A stretch of DNA of 64,000 nucleotides from Agrobacterium leguminum (lineage in GTDB: Bacteria > Pseudomonadota > Alphaproteobacteria > Rhizobiales > Rhizobiaceae), in contig NZ_JADQWB010000010.1 in NCBI RefSeq assembly GCF_015704895.1, positions 1 through 64,000 on the forward strand. Reading direction: 5' to 3'. The notes under the pieces are model-generated. The model saw only the letters and a program-made list of their open reading frames with translations. It made no database searches and was not told the origin of the DNA. The first letter of the stretch is position 1. Every line of letters begins with the position of its first letter. Positions 36,436-45,851 of this stretch are shown one piece after another. Position numbers and translations under genes: made by a program.

Positions 36436-39084
36436 TCAGCCCTTCAGGATGCGCCCGACGATGTCGCTTACATCCGTCGACAGCCCCTTGGCGTCGGCGA
36501 TCGTCGAAAGCGCCGCCTTGGCGTGTTCGGCGCGGCTTGCCTCCAGCGATCGCCAGGAGCGCATGGATGTGAGAATGCGGGCGGCAAGCTGCGGGTTGCG
36601 CTTGTCGATGGCGATGATCTGTTCCGCCAGGAACCGGTAGGCCGCACCATCGGCACGGTGGAAGCCGGTGGGGTTGGCGAAGGCAAGCGTGCCGACGAGC
36701 GAGCGTACCCGGTTCGGGTTGGTGGCGATGAAATGTTTGGATTTCATCAGCGCCTTGATCCGGTCGAGCGCACCGTCGCCCGGAATGGCGGCCTGCAGCG
36801 AGAACCACTTGTCGAGCACCAGCGCATTGTCGGCGAAGCGCGTTTCGAAGGCGGCAAGCGCTTCCTTTGTTTCCGTGCTTTCCGGGAAACGCTGGGTCAG
36901 GACGCTGAGCGCATGCGCGAGATCGGTCATGTTGGTGGCGTCGGCAAAGGCCTTCGCCGCGCGGGCCGGCGTTTCCTCGGCAAAGGCGAGGAAGGTCAGC
37001 GCGCCGTTGCGCAGCGAACGGCGTCCCGCACTTGCCGCATCCGGGCTATAGGCCTCGCCGTCAGCCGTGCTGTCGGCAAGCCGCCGCAGCGTTTCGAGCC
37101 CGGCCGTCGCAATGGCCTTGATGGTGGCGTTGCGCGCCTTGTGGATGGCGTCCGGATCGTTGTCGCCGCCCATTTCACGGGCGATATCCGTTTCGCTCGG
37201 CAAGGCGAGAGCCTGCGCCCGGAAGGCGGGCTCAAGTGCGTCGTTGCCGATGATTTCGATAAGCGTTGCGGTCAGTTCCGCATCCGTTTGAACGTCCTTG
37301 CCGTCCTGCACGGCCCTAGTGGCGGCAATCAGCGCCGGCAGGGCAAGATCGGTCAGCGCCTGGAAGCGCGCGAACATATCCGTCTCATGCCGGGCGATCT
37401 GCACCAGATCGGCCGCATTCTGCTCGAAATCCAGATTGATCGGCGCCGAGAAGCTGCGATTGATCGACAGCACCGGCCGCGAGGAAATGCCGGAGAAGGA
37501 GAATGTCTGGTTGCGTTCGGTCAGATGCAACACGCCATCGCGATAGTCGCCGCCTTCGACGGTCTGAGGCTCGGCGATCTGGCCATTGTCGAGGATCAGC
37601 GCCAGCGACAGCGGAATATGACGCGGCTGCTTCACCGATTGGCCGGGCGTCGGCGCGGTGGTCTGTTCCAGAGTGAGCTTGAATGTGGACTTGCCCGCAT
37701 CATAAGCCGAGGAGACGGAGACGAGCGGCGTGCCCGCTTCGGTGTACCACAGCGAAAACTGCGAAAGGTCACGGCCGCTGGCGTCAGTGAAGCTCCTGAC
37801 GAAATCCTCGACGGTTGCGGCTTCGCCGTCATGGCGCTCGAAATAGAGATCCATGCCCTTCTTGAAGTCGTTTTCCCCAAGGATCGTGGCGATCATGCGG
37901 GTGACTTCGGCGCCCTTTTCATAAACGGTCGTCGTGTAGAAATTGTTGATTTCACGATAGGTATCGGGGCGCGGCGGATGCGCCAGCGGGCCGGAATCCT
38001 CGGGAAACTGCTCCGATTTCAGGTGACGCACATCGGCAATGCGCTTGACCGGGCGTGAGCGCATGTCGGCGGAAAATTCCTGATCGCGATAGACCGTCAG
38101 GCCTTCCTTCAGGCAGAGCTGGAACCAGTCGCGGCAGGTGATGCGGTTGCCGGTCCAGTTGTGGAAATATTCATGCGCGATGATGCGCTCGATATTGGCG
38201 TAGTCAGCGTCGGAGGCGGTTTCCGGGTCGGCCAGCACGAATTTGTCGTTGAAGACGTTGAGACCCTTGTTCTCCATCGCGCCCATGTTGAAATCCGACA
38301 CGGCGACGATCATGAAAATATCGAGGTCGTATTCGCGGCCGAAACGCTCTTCGTCCCATTTCATCGAACGCTTCAGCGCGTCCATGGCATAGGCCGCACG
38401 CGGCTCCTTGCCGTGCTCGACGTAAATCTTCAGCGTCACGTCGCGGCCGGACATGGTGGTGAAGGTATCTTCCACCACGCCGAGATCGCCGGCGACGAGT
38501 GCGAAAAGATAGCTTGGTTTCGGATGCGGATCGAACCATGCCGCGAAGTGACGGCCTTCATCGTAATTGCCGCCGCCGAGGAAATTGCCGTTCGAGAGCA
38601 GCAGGGGATTGCCGTCCTTCGCCGCGATGATCGTCACCGTATAGGGCGCCAGAACATCCGGCCGGTCGGGGAAATAGGTGATGCGGCGGAAACCTTCCGC
38701 CTCGCATTGGGTGCAATAAACGCCATTGGTGCGGTAGAGCCCCATAAGCTGCGTATTGACCTGCGGATTGATGTAATTGGTGACGCAGATTTCGAAGGGC
38801 GCCTCCGCCGGCAGGTCGCGGATGGTCAGGCTCTCCGGCGTTGCCTCATATTGACCGGCGGGAAGCTCCACCTGGTCGAGCAGCAGGCTGGAAAGCTTCA
38901 GCTCGTCGCCATCGAGAACCAGCGGCGCCTGCCGCTCAGCACCCTCGCGCCGGTGAAAGATCAGACGGGCTTCGACCTTGGTATTCTTGGGGTCGAGTTC
39001 GAAGGTGAGATCCACCCGCTCCAGAACGAAATCGGTGGGGCGGTAATCTGCCAGGTGAACGATCTGGCCCGTGTCTGTTCGCAT
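36436..39084 (-). CDS. pepN: Aminopeptidase N (M1 metallopeptidase)
   Basis: This 882-residue enzyme removes N-terminal amino acids from peptides in the cytoplasm. It has the M1 substrate motif 'GAMENKGLN' (near residue 266) and the zinc site 'IIAHEYFHNWTGNR' with the third ligand Glu in 'LKEGLTVYRDQEF' (HExxH near 302). The N-terminal beta domain ('VLERVDLTFELDPKNTKVEA') and the long helical C-terminal domain match the E. coli PepN type and length. Confidence 0.96.
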   Translation of the reverse strand: MRTDTGQIVHLADYRPTDFVLERVDLTFELDPKNTKVEARLIFHRREGAERQAPLVLDGDELKLSSLLLDQVELPAGQYEATPESLTIRDLPAEAPFEICVTNYINPQVNTQLMGLYRTNGVYCTQCEAEGFRRITYFPDRPDVLAPYTVTIIAAKDGNPLLLSNGNFLGGGNYDEGRHFAAWFDPHPKPSYLFALVAGDLGVVEDTFTTMSGRDVTLKIYVEHGKEPRAAYAMDALKRSMKWDEERFGREYDLDIFMIVAVSDFNMGAMENKGLNVFNDKFVLADPETASDADYANIERIIAHEYFHNWTGNRITCRDWFQLCLKEGLTVYRDQEFSADMRSRPVKRIADVRHLKSEQFPEDSGPLAHPPRPDTYREINNFYTTTVYEKGAEVTRMIATILGENDFKKGMDLYFERHDGEAATVEDFVRSFTDASGRDLSQFSLWYTEAGTPLVSVSSAYDAGKSTFKLTLEQTTAPTPGQSVKQPRHIPLSLALILDNGQIAEPQTVEGGDYRDGVLHLTERNQTFSFSGISSRPVLSINRSFSAPINLDFEQNAADLVQIARHETDMFARFQALTDLALPALIAATRAVQDGKDVQTDAELTATLIEIIGNDALEPAFRAQALALPSETDIAREMGGDNDPDAIHKARNATIKAIATAGLETLRRLADSTADGEAYSPDAASAGRRSLRNGALTFLAFAEETPARAAKAFADATNMTDLAHALSVLTQRFPESTETKEALAAFETRFADNALVLDKWFSLQAAIPGDGALDRIKALMKSKHFIATNPNRVRSLVGTLAFANPTGFHRADGAAYRFLAEQIIAIDKRNPQLAARILTSMRSWRSLEASRAEHAKAALSTIADAKGLSTDVSDIVGRILKG

Positions 39085-39524
39085 GACTGTCCCTGAATAA
39101 CTTTGCGTGGTCTTCCCGGCATCATGTCGTCATAAGGCCCGGATGTAAAATGGGTAGAATATTCGTCACGTTCATGTGCGCGTCGGAGGACGTTCTGTCC
39201 CGCCATGGAAGGCTTTGCCGGCCATGCAGACAATCCTCCCGCCGCCGGACCTGTGGACCATGGCAGCAAATGTTGAACGATTGCTGAAATTATATTTTAT
39301 TTTCTTCAAATTTTAGCGCGCGTCGCTTTTGGTTTGCATCATTTCCGCAGCCGCGAAAACAATACATCCCCAAATCAACGGAATTCACGGGTAAATCACA
39401 TTTTTTGTTGTAAAGCGCCGGGGGAATGCTCTAGCCTTGCGCAAATCCAATTCCCTTGCGTCGTCCTCCCCGCATGAAAAATCTCCCGATGGCGTGTTTG
39501 CGCAGCCGATATGAGTAGTTGCCA
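39085..39524. other. Divergent intergenic region between pepN and a DMT permease
   Basis: No gene is supported in this 440-bp stretch. It must hold the promoters of both divergent genes. An AT-rich block at about 39280-39315 stands out, but no good -35/-10 pair could be assigned on either strand. Confidence 0.5.
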
Positions 39525-40460
39525 ATGAACGCCGAACCGATGAATCCCTTTCGCGGGATTAGCCTGAAGCTGATTTCGGTCGGCTTTTTTCTTGTCATGC
39601 AGACCTGTATCAAGGCCGCAGGCGATGTGCCTGCCGGCCAGATCACCTTTTTTCGCTCCGCTTTCGCCATTCTCCCGATTGTCGTCTATCTGGCGTGGCT
39701 GCATGCGCTGACCAGCGCGCTGCACACCAATAATCTTTTCGGCCATTTCAAGCGCGGGTTTCTGGGCATCCTGTCCATGGCCTGCGGCTTTTACGGGCTG
39801 ACCATGCTGCCGCTGCCGGAATTCATCGCCATCGGTTACGCCTCGCCGCTTCTCGCGGTCGTTTTTGCCGCCGTCATCCTGCATGAAAAGGTGCGCATCT
39901 ATCGCTGGAGCGCGGTCTTTGTCGGCATGACGGGCGTGCTGGTGATTCTCTGGCCGAAGATGACGCTTCTGCGGGAAGGCGGTTTTGCCGCCGGCGAGGG
40001 GCTGGGGGCCATTGCCGTATTGTGCGGTGCGGCGCTCGGCGGTCTGGCGATGATCCAGGTGCGGCAACTGGTGGAAACGGAAAAGACGCCGACCATCGTG
40101 CTCTATTTTTCGCTCACCGCCACCCTGCTGTCGCTTGTCAGCGTGCCCTTCGGCTGGAGCGCGTTGAGCATGACGCAGGCCATGCTGCTGATCACCAGCG
40201 GCATCTGCGGCGGGGTTGCGCAAATCTTCCTGACGGAGAGTTATCGGCACGCCGAAGTCTCGGTCATCGCGCCCTTCGAATACAGCTCCATCATCTTCGG
40301 CATCGCGGTCTCCTACATTCTGTTCGGAGATATTCCCACGGTGACAATGCTGATCGGCACGGCGATCGTTATCCTCGCCGGCATCTTCATCATCTTTCGC
40401 GAGCATCAGCTGGGTCTGGCAAGACGGGCGGCCCGCAAGGCCTCGACACCGCAGGGATGA
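39525..40460 (+). CDS. EamA/DMT-family permease
   Basis: This 311-residue protein has ten hydrophobic helices in two EamA halves ('GQITFFRSAFAILPIVVYLA' and, in the second half, 'PFEYSSIIFGIAVSYILFGD', 'ILAGIFIIFREHQL'), the plan of drug/metabolite exporters such as RhtA-like permeases. The ATG at 39525 is used rather than a TTG six bases upstream. The substrate is unknown. It stands alone. Confidence 0.87.
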   Translation: MNAEPMNPFRGISLKLISVGFFLVMQTCIKAAGDVPAGQITFFRSAFAILPIVVYLAWLHALTSALHTNNLFGHFKRGFLGILSMACGFYGLTMLPLPEFIAIGYASPLLAVVFAAVILHEKVRIYRWSAVFVGMTGVLVILWPKMTLLREGGFAAGEGLGAIAVLCGAALGGLAMIQVRQLVETEKTPTIVLYFSLTATLLSLVSVPFGWSALSMTQAMLLITSGICGGVAQIFLTESYRHAEVSVIAPFEYSSIIFGIAVSYILFGDIPTVTMLIGTAIVILAGIFIIFREHQLGLARRAARKASTPQG

Positions 40461-40543
40461 CGGAACCCAAATCTGCGCGTCTTGCCTGTTTCCAGGATAA
40501 GCGCGCGGCATTCTCAACCACCGAATTTCACGAAAAATGCTTC

Positions 40544-40663
40544 TCCTCCGTCATCCCGGCCTTGAGCCGGGATCCAGCCGACGCGGCTCTCACGCGGCGA
40601 GAAGAGTCTTTTCAGCCCAAGGACTTGGGCTGGCTGGATTCCGGCTCAAGGCCGGAATGACGG
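40544..40663. repeat. ~120-bp palindromic repeat with a 'cgtcatcccggc' end
   Basis: CCGTCATCCCGGCCTTGAGC followed by CGGGATCCAG at the left returns inverted as CTGGATTCCGGCTCAAGGCC then GGAATGACGG at the right, with a second internal pair (AGCCGAC... and AGCCCAAGGACTTGGGCT). It is the only repeat of this type in the window. The rest of the 432-bp gap after the permease (40461-40892) shows no gene. Confidence 0.8.
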
Positions 40664-40892
40664 ATTGGATGACGCATGGTGGAAGACAAGATTGAGAGTG
40701 CCGTTTTTCGTCTCAACCGGCGTTAACGGAAGAAGGGACGGCTGGGCGCGCACTACAACCTTGTGACTCGGTTCAAGACTTCGTCGCAGCCTTTCGAAAA
40801 AAACCACGCAAAAGCAAAAGGCGCCTTCCCGAAGAAAGACGCCAGCGCGCAATCATATCTGTGGACCAGCGCTAGACTGGCCTGAGTGCTTC

Positions 40893-41084
40893 TCAGCGCT
40901 CGCGGAAATCCGCGAAGACTGCCGAGGGACGCGTCACGCGGACCTGCTGCATGGCAGCGCGTGCGGTCATCTGTTCGTTTGCGGCTGCGCCGAAACGATG
41001 GTAACCCTGACTGGAGCGAGGGCCGAGGCCCGCCAGGCGGAGCGTTTCAAAGCCGGAATGTACCGGACGGAAGCGAGTGGTCAT
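40893..41084 (-). CDS. Small basic protein of unknown function
   Basis: This 63-residue protein begins 'MTTRFRPVHSGFETLRLAGL' and ends 'VTRPSAVFADFRER', with 9 arginines and no membrane segment. An AAGGAACCAAGG stretch lies before the ATG. No family is recognised. It could be a real small gene because it fills its interval with a clean start and stop and has a sensible site, but coding bias alone is weak at this length. Confidence 0.5.
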   Translation of the reverse strand: MTTRFRPVHSGFETLRLAGLGPRSSQGYHRFGAAANEQMTARAAMQQVRVTRPSAVFADFRER

Positions 41085-41235
41085 TGCCTTGGTTCCTTAA
41101 ACCTATTCCTCCCAAGACATGGGGCCTATATCGCAGCGCAGCATGGATTCGGCAAGCTGAGCAAATGCGCCGCTGTTATGCGCATTGTGCATGGCTTTTT
41201 TCATAATTCATTTACATTGAGCAAGAATAAGGCAA

Positions 41236-42135
41236 TCAGCCTTCGGCAATCTTTGCCTGAAAAGCCAATAAATCCTGCCATGCCAATGACTTGCTGGCCG
41301 GCGCATTCAAAAGTTCCTGCGGATGCAGGCTGGCCAAAGCGGGCAAAATCAGGTGTCCGGCTGCGACATCACGCCACTGTCCGCGCAGCGTATGGATCGT
41401 GCCGGTGCCGCCAAAGAAGAAACGTGCGGTAAAGTTGCCGAGAAGCAACAGGTGTTTCGGCTCCGCCAAGGCGATCTGACGCTCGATGAAGGGGCGGCAG
41501 ATATCCATTTCGGCCTGAGTCGGCGGGCGGTTGCCCGGCGGCCGCCAGGGCACGACATTGCCGAGCATGATGGTACTGCGCTCAAGCCCGATGGCTGCCA
41601 GCATGCGGTCGAGCAACAGCCCGGTCTTGCCGGCGAAGGGCAGGCCTTCGCGGTCGTCATCGGCATCCGGCATCGGGCCGATGACCATAATGGCGGAGGC
41701 GGGGTCGCCTTCGGTAAAGATCGTATTGCGCGCGCTGTTCTTGAGGTTGCAGCCGCTGAAACCGTCGAGCGCGGTTTTCAGCTCGGCAAGCGACCGCGCG
41801 CTTTCGGCCGCAAAACGCGCCGCCGCCACGGCCTGCTCGTCCGGCATGGCGACATTCTGCTGAATGGCGGGGGCCGCCGGTGCGCCGCGCGCCGGGGCGT
41901 TGCGCGTCGCCGCCTGCCGCTGAGGCGCATCGGCACGGCGGTCCGCCGGCCTTTCCATCTGGCGTGAAGCTGCTGCGGCCTCCTGCGCAGGCGCGGATCG
42001 GGCTGGGCGGGCGGCGGCAAATTCGGCGAAACGATCGACCGGCTGGTCTTCCAGCAGCCAGTCCACGCCCGCATCCGCATGGAAATGCAGGAGGGCGGCG
42101 AGTTCGGCCGGGGAGAGGTCGTGAGCGGCGATCAT
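41236..42135 (-). CDS. Uracil-DNA glycosylase-like protein (family 4 related, missing Fe-S cysteines)
   Basis: This 299-residue protein has a low-complexity Ala/Arg/Pro N-terminal third and a C-terminal UDG domain: 'SAIMVIGPMPDADDDREGLP' followed by 'FAGKTGLLLDRML', 'VVPWRPPGNRPPTQAEMDIC' and 'ALASLHPQELLNAP'. Family 4 enzymes coordinate a 4Fe-4S cluster with four cysteines. Here the first position of the CxxC is Phe ('GFSGCNL') and the Cys before RPPGNR is Trp, so only two remain. It may repair uracil in DNA without a cluster. Confidence 0.85.
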   Translation of the reverse strand: MIAAHDLSPAELAALLHFHADAGVDWLLEDQPVDRFAEFAAARPARSAPAQEAAAASRQMERPADRRADAPQRQAATRNAPARGAPAAPAIQQNVAMPDEQAVAAARFAAESARSLAELKTALDGFSGCNLKNSARNTIFTEGDPASAIMVIGPMPDADDDREGLPFAGKTGLLLDRMLAAIGLERSTIMLGNVVPWRPPGNRPPTQAEMDICRPFIERQIALAEPKHLLLLGNFTARFFFGGTGTIHTLRGQWRDVAAGHLILPALASLHPQELLNAPASKSLAWQDLLAFQAKIAEG

Positions 42136-42178
42136 GGGCGGAAATTACCCCATGTTCCCCGCCCGGGGAACCCGCAAA

Positions 42179-43483
42179 TCACACTGTCCAGCGCTGAATA
42201 TCGCCGCTTTCGCCGATCATGGCCAGACCATGCGCAATCGAGAGCAACTCGCCGCCGCTTTCGATGCGGTCGGCGTCGAAACGGCGGGTGAAAAGCTCCC
42301 GAACCGCCGGCACGAAGGAGGTGCCGCCGGTCAGGAACACCTTGTCGATGGATTCGGGCGCGACTTTCGTCTTTTCCAGAACCTCGTCGAGCGCTTCTTC
42401 TATCTTGGCGAGGTCTTCGGCGATCCAGTTGTTGAAATCGCTGCGCTTCACCATCTTGCGGCCGGCCTTGCCCAATGGTGCGAAGTTGAATTCGGCTTCT
42501 TCCGCCGAGGAGAGCGCCATCTTGGTGGCGGAAATCGCCTGATAGAGCGGGTAACCCTCGTCATGTTCGACCAGATCGATGAAGAGTTCGAGCTTTTCCG
42601 GCTCCAGCGCCGAGCGCACCAGCGATTTGAGGTCGGTGAATTCCTTCGAGGTCTTGAAGATCGACAGCTGGTTCCAGCGGCCGAAATTCACGTAATAGCC
42701 GGAGGGCACGTCCAGTACCTTGTCGAAGCTCTTGAACTTGCTGCCCTTGCCGATTTCCGGCGAGACCAGATTGTCGATCATGCGGAAGTCGAAATGATCG
42801 CCCGCCACGCCGACGCCGGAATGGCCGATGGGGGTGGCGGAAAGCTTGCCGGCATGGGTCTCGAAGCGGATCAGCGAATAGTCCGTCGTGCCGCCGCCGA
42901 AATCCGCCACCAGCACATTGGCGTCCTTCTTCAGGCTCTGGGCGAAATAATAGGCGGCCGCCACCGGCTCATAGACATAGTGGATTTCCGGGAAACCGGC
43001 GCGGGTGAGCGCCTCGTTGTAACGGGCGAGTGCCAGTGTTTCATCCGGATTGCTGCCGGCGAAACGCACCGGTCGGCCGGCGATGACGGTGGAGACGTCT
43101 CCCGGCCATTCCTCGCCCGCATAGGTCTTCAGCTTGCGCAGGAACACGTCCATCAGATCCTCGAAGCTCTGGCGCTTGGCGAAGATCAGCGTGCCCTGAA
43201 ACAGCGGCGAGGCCGCGAATGTCTTGATCGATTGCAGGAAACGGCAGTCGCCGGCATTGTCGATGAATTGCCGGATGGCGGCATGGCCGGCTTCCACATG
43301 CAGGGCGGCCGCACCAAGGCCGGCATCCTTCATGAAGGAGAGCGCCGTGCGCATGCTGTCATCCGTGCCCGCGCTGCTGGTGAAGCGCATGGACCGGCTG
43401 GCGCCGCCCGTGTCGGAAAGAGCCATGACCGTGTTGGTCGTGCCGAAATCGAGGCCGAGAGCCCGCTTTTGCGTCATCGCCAT
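42179..43483 (-). CDS. Hsp70-like ATPase (YegD type)
   Basis: This 434-residue protein carries the Hsp70/actin ATPase motifs 'ALGLDFGTTNTVMALSD' at the start, 'NVLVADFGGGTTDYSLIRFE' near residue 190 and 'DKVFLTGGTSFVPAVRELFT' near 390, but lacks the substrate-binding and lid domains of DnaK. This matches YegD-type proteins. Two in-frame ATGs (43483, 43477) follow an AAGGAT site; the second has better spacing. The client is unknown. Confidence 0.88.
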   Translation of the reverse strand: MAMTQKRALGLDFGTTNTVMALSDTGGASRSMRFTSSAGTDDSMRTALSFMKDAGLGAAALHVEAGHAAIRQFIDNAGDCRFLQSIKTFAASPLFQGTLIFAKRQSFEDLMDVFLRKLKTYAGEEWPGDVSTVIAGRPVRFAGSNPDETLALARYNEALTRAGFPEIHYVYEPVAAAYYFAQSLKKDANVLVADFGGGTTDYSLIRFETHAGKLSATPIGHSGVGVAGDHFDFRMIDNLVSPEIGKGSKFKSFDKVLDVPSGYYVNFGRWNQLSIFKTSKEFTDLKSLVRSALEPEKLELFIDLVEHDEGYPLYQAISATKMALSSAEEAEFNFAPLGKAGRKMVKRSDFNNWIAEDLAKIEEALDEVLEKTKVAPESIDKVFLTGGTSFVPAVRELFTRRFDADRIESGGELLSIAHGLAMIGESGDIQRWTV

Positions 43484-43884
43484 ATCCTTGTTGCCGATAG
43501 AAACACCCGCCCGGCCTGAAAGGCGGCCCGGCGTGAAAATAAGGGATGCCTTTGGCACCCCGATGTCAGAGGAGGGCGGTTGATTGCACAGGCCCGATGG
43601 AATGGCAAGCTTTTCCCCCACCGTTTTTCGCAGATTGACGGCAGCGTCTGTCGGGTAGGGAAGATGGTAAACGATCCGCCTCCGCACTCGTGAAAGAGCA
43701 CGGCAGTTTTTTGACAATGTTCTTAGGGGTTTGTCGCTATGCTGGTACGAAGCCGCTGCCGTTGAACAGCGCAATGGCAGCCGGCGCGCATGCATTGTTT
43801 TTTGTACTGGCGGAGCCCGACGATAAGGGTTTAATTCAACGCTCCCTTCGGTTTTGCCTGTCGCTTTGTCATCTGGAAAATTCA
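43484..43884. other. Divergent intergenic region between the Hsp70-like and GGDEF genes
   Basis: No gene is supported. A TTGACA hexamer lies near 43712-43717 but has no good -10 at the right distance. Frames that cross this region have no plausible start sites. Confidence 0.45.
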
Positions 43885-44862
43885 ATGTCCCGCAAGACGA
43901 CCAGTTCCAACTTCGACAATGTATCGCCGGATCATCCCGGCCTCGTTCGGGGCGACGCCGGCGTTTTCAACCGTCAGCTCATGAACCTTCTTGAAGCATC
44001 GCAGCAGGGTTATGCGCTGTTCGATGGCGAGGACAGGTTGTGTTTTGCGAATGCGGCTTTCCGCAAGGCGCTGGATGTCGCGCCGGATGAATTTCCAAGC
44101 TGGGTCGAGTTGATGCGCAGCGGCTACGGCAACTCCACCGGCACCGTAATCGAGACCTCCGACTTCGAGGTCTGGTTGCGCTCCGCCAGGACGAGGCGCG
44201 GCAAGCTGCCCTTCCGCACCATCGAGACCAGCCTCAATGACGGGCGCTGGATGTTGACGACGGAAACGACTTTGCCGGGCGGCTGGATGCTGTGCGTCAT
44301 CACCGATATTTCCGAACTCGGCATAGAGCTTCGCGACCTCAGGCAGGAACGCGACAGGGCGCTCAAATCCGCCCTCTGCGACGAGTTGACGGGGCTCGGC
44401 AATCGCCGTTACCTGATGGACAATCTGGGTCACAGCCTCGGCCCCCACAAGGCGCAGGCGCTGGCGCTGGTGCTGCTCGATATCGATCATTTCAAGAGTA
44501 TCAACGATCGCTTCGGCCATGCATCGGGCGACAGGGTGCTGAAACATTTCGCCGAAAAACTATGCGCCGCCGCCGGTCGCGACGATCTCATCGGGCGTAT
44601 CGGCGGCGAGGAGTTTCTGCTGGGGCTGAGCGGCGCGCGAATGCACAATGCCGAAAGCGTCGTCGAAGCCCTGTTTGCGTCGCTGCGGGAGGCCTCGCCG
44701 CTCGAACAGGTCCCGGATTTCCGTTACACCTGTTCGGCGGGCATTGCCTTCGTGCGCCCCGGCGATTGCGCGGCTGAAGCGCTGCGTCGGGCGGATACGG
44801 CGCTTTATCGGGCCAAGAATACGGGGCGCAACCGCTTCGTCATCCACGATGCGCCCGTTTGA
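43885..44862 (+). CDS. PAS-GGDEF diguanylate cyclase
   Basis: This 325-residue protein has an N-terminal PAS-like domain (about residues 30-145, 'LLEASQQGYALFDGEDRLCF') and a GGDEF domain ('ALCDELTGLGNRRYLMDNLG', active-site 'GRIGGEEFLLGLSGARM'). It should make cyclic di-GMP. The RxxD inhibitory site is not present in its usual place before GGEEF ('AAAGRDDLIGR'), so product feedback may be absent. No transmembrane segment is seen. The ATG at 43885 is chosen because the PAS region follows; the frame upstream is unlikely to be coding. Confidence 0.88.
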   Translation: MSRKTTSSNFDNVSPDHPGLVRGDAGVFNRQLMNLLEASQQGYALFDGEDRLCFANAAFRKALDVAPDEFPSWVELMRSGYGNSTGTVIETSDFEVWLRSARTRRGKLPFRTIETSLNDGRWMLTTETTLPGGWMLCVITDISELGIELRDLRQERDRALKSALCDELTGLGNRRYLMDNLGHSLGPHKAQALALVLLDIDHFKSINDRFGHASGDRVLKHFAEKLCAAAGRDDLIGRIGGEEFLLGLSGARMHNAESVVEALFASLREASPLEQVPDFRYTCSAGIAFVRPGDCAAEALRRADTALYRAKNTGRNRFVIHDAPV

Positions 44863-44880
44863 TAACGCGCCGTCGCGGCC

Positions 44881-45669
44881 TTAATTCGACTTTGCCGCGC
44901 CGCCATCCACCCGCAGCATCGTACCGGTGATGTAGCTTGCCGGCACCGAGCAGAGGAAAGCGCCGGCGGCGCCGAATTCCTCCACCGTGCCGAGACGGCC
45001 CGCCGGAATGCTCTTGACGGAAGCCTCGCGAATTTCCTCGACGCTTTTGCCAAGACGCTTGGCGTTGGCGCCATCGAGCTCATCGATGCGGTCGGTATGG
45101 ATACGGCCGGGCAGCAGCAGGTTGGAGGTGACGCCGAAACCGGCCACTTCGGAGGACAGCGTCTTGCTCCAGCCGACCAGTGCGCCGCGCAGCGTATTGG
45201 ACAGCGCCAGATTGGCGATCGGCTCAAACACGCCGGAGGAGGCGACAGTCAGGATGCGGCCGAAACCCTGTTCCTTCATCTGCGGCAAAAGCGCATTGGT
45301 AAGCGTGATGACGCGCATCACCATCGACTGGAAGAAGGTATCCAGCTTGTCGGCCGTTATCTCCTGCGCAAGGCCCGGCGTCGGGCCGCCGGTGTTGTTG
45401 ACGAGAATATCGATGCCGCCGAGCTTTTCCCTGACGGCCTGAACCATGGCCTCGACGAAATTATCCTCGGCCAGATCGCCCCAGACCCAGTCGGCCTTGC
45501 CCTTGCCGAGCGCATTGATCGCCTTGCAATTCGCCTCCAGCTTCTCGCCGCTTCTGCCGACAAGAAGGACATGTGCGCCTTCTTTCGCCAGCGCGGTGGC
45601 AATGCCCAGCCCAAGGCCGCGAGAGGAGGCGAGAACGAGGGCGCGTTTGCCGGAAATGCCGAGATCCAT
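44881..45669 (-). CDS. Atypical SDR lacking the YxxxK catalytic motif
   Basis: This 262-residue protein has the short-chain dehydrogenase fold: a Rossmann start 'KRALVLASSRGLGLGIATAL', 'DILVNNTGGP' and the C-terminal 'ASYITGTMLRVDGG'. The catalytic YxxxK is replaced by Ser-x-x-x-Arg in 'IANLALSNTLRGALVG', and the TGxxxGxG motif is altered. This matches a known divergent 3-oxoacyl-ACP-reductase-like subgroup described as lacking the full catalytic tetrad. It may not be a reductase. The gene is convergent with the GGDEF gene. Confidence 0.88.
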   Translation of the reverse strand: MDLGISGKRALVLASSRGLGLGIATALAKEGAHVLLVGRSGEKLEANCKAINALGKGKADWVWGDLAEDNFVEAMVQAVREKLGGIDILVNNTGGPTPGLAQEITADKLDTFFQSMVMRVITLTNALLPQMKEQGFGRILTVASSGVFEPIANLALSNTLRGALVGWSKTLSSEVAGFGVTSNLLLPGRIHTDRIDELDGANAKRLGKSVEEIREASVKSIPAGRLGTVEEFGAAGAFLCSVPASYITGTMLRVDGGAAKSN

Positions 45670-45712
45670 GGGTTTTGTCCTGTCTTGTGAGTGCTCAATG
45701 TGCTGTTTATAG

Positions 45713-45811
45713 AGCATTTCCAGGAAAAGTGGACCCCGGTTTTCCGTCTGGAAATGCTACAAAACAAAGAGTTAGAGCGTTTTCTCGATTCGAGGAAAAG
45801 AGAAAACGCTC
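45713..45811. repeat. Double palindrome upstream of the CDF transporter
   Basis: Two perfect inverted repeats side by side: AGCATTTCCAG (45713-45723) with CTGGAAATGCT (45748-45758), and GAGCGTTTTCTC (45775-45786) with GAGAAAACGCTC (45800-45811). They lie between the divergent SDR and CDF genes, 41 bp before the CDF start. Similar units are common between genes in rhizobia, so this is probably a dispersed repeat rather than a specific operator. Confidence 0.75.
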
Positions 45812-45851
45812 CAGCAAGGTGGCGTCCGGTTTTGAAGGTAAAATACACGTC

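Noticed and set aside
43485-43704. Small frames in the gap between the Hsp70-like and GGDEF genes
   Set aside because: Cysteine- and arginine-rich, motif-free translations without ribosome binding sites.
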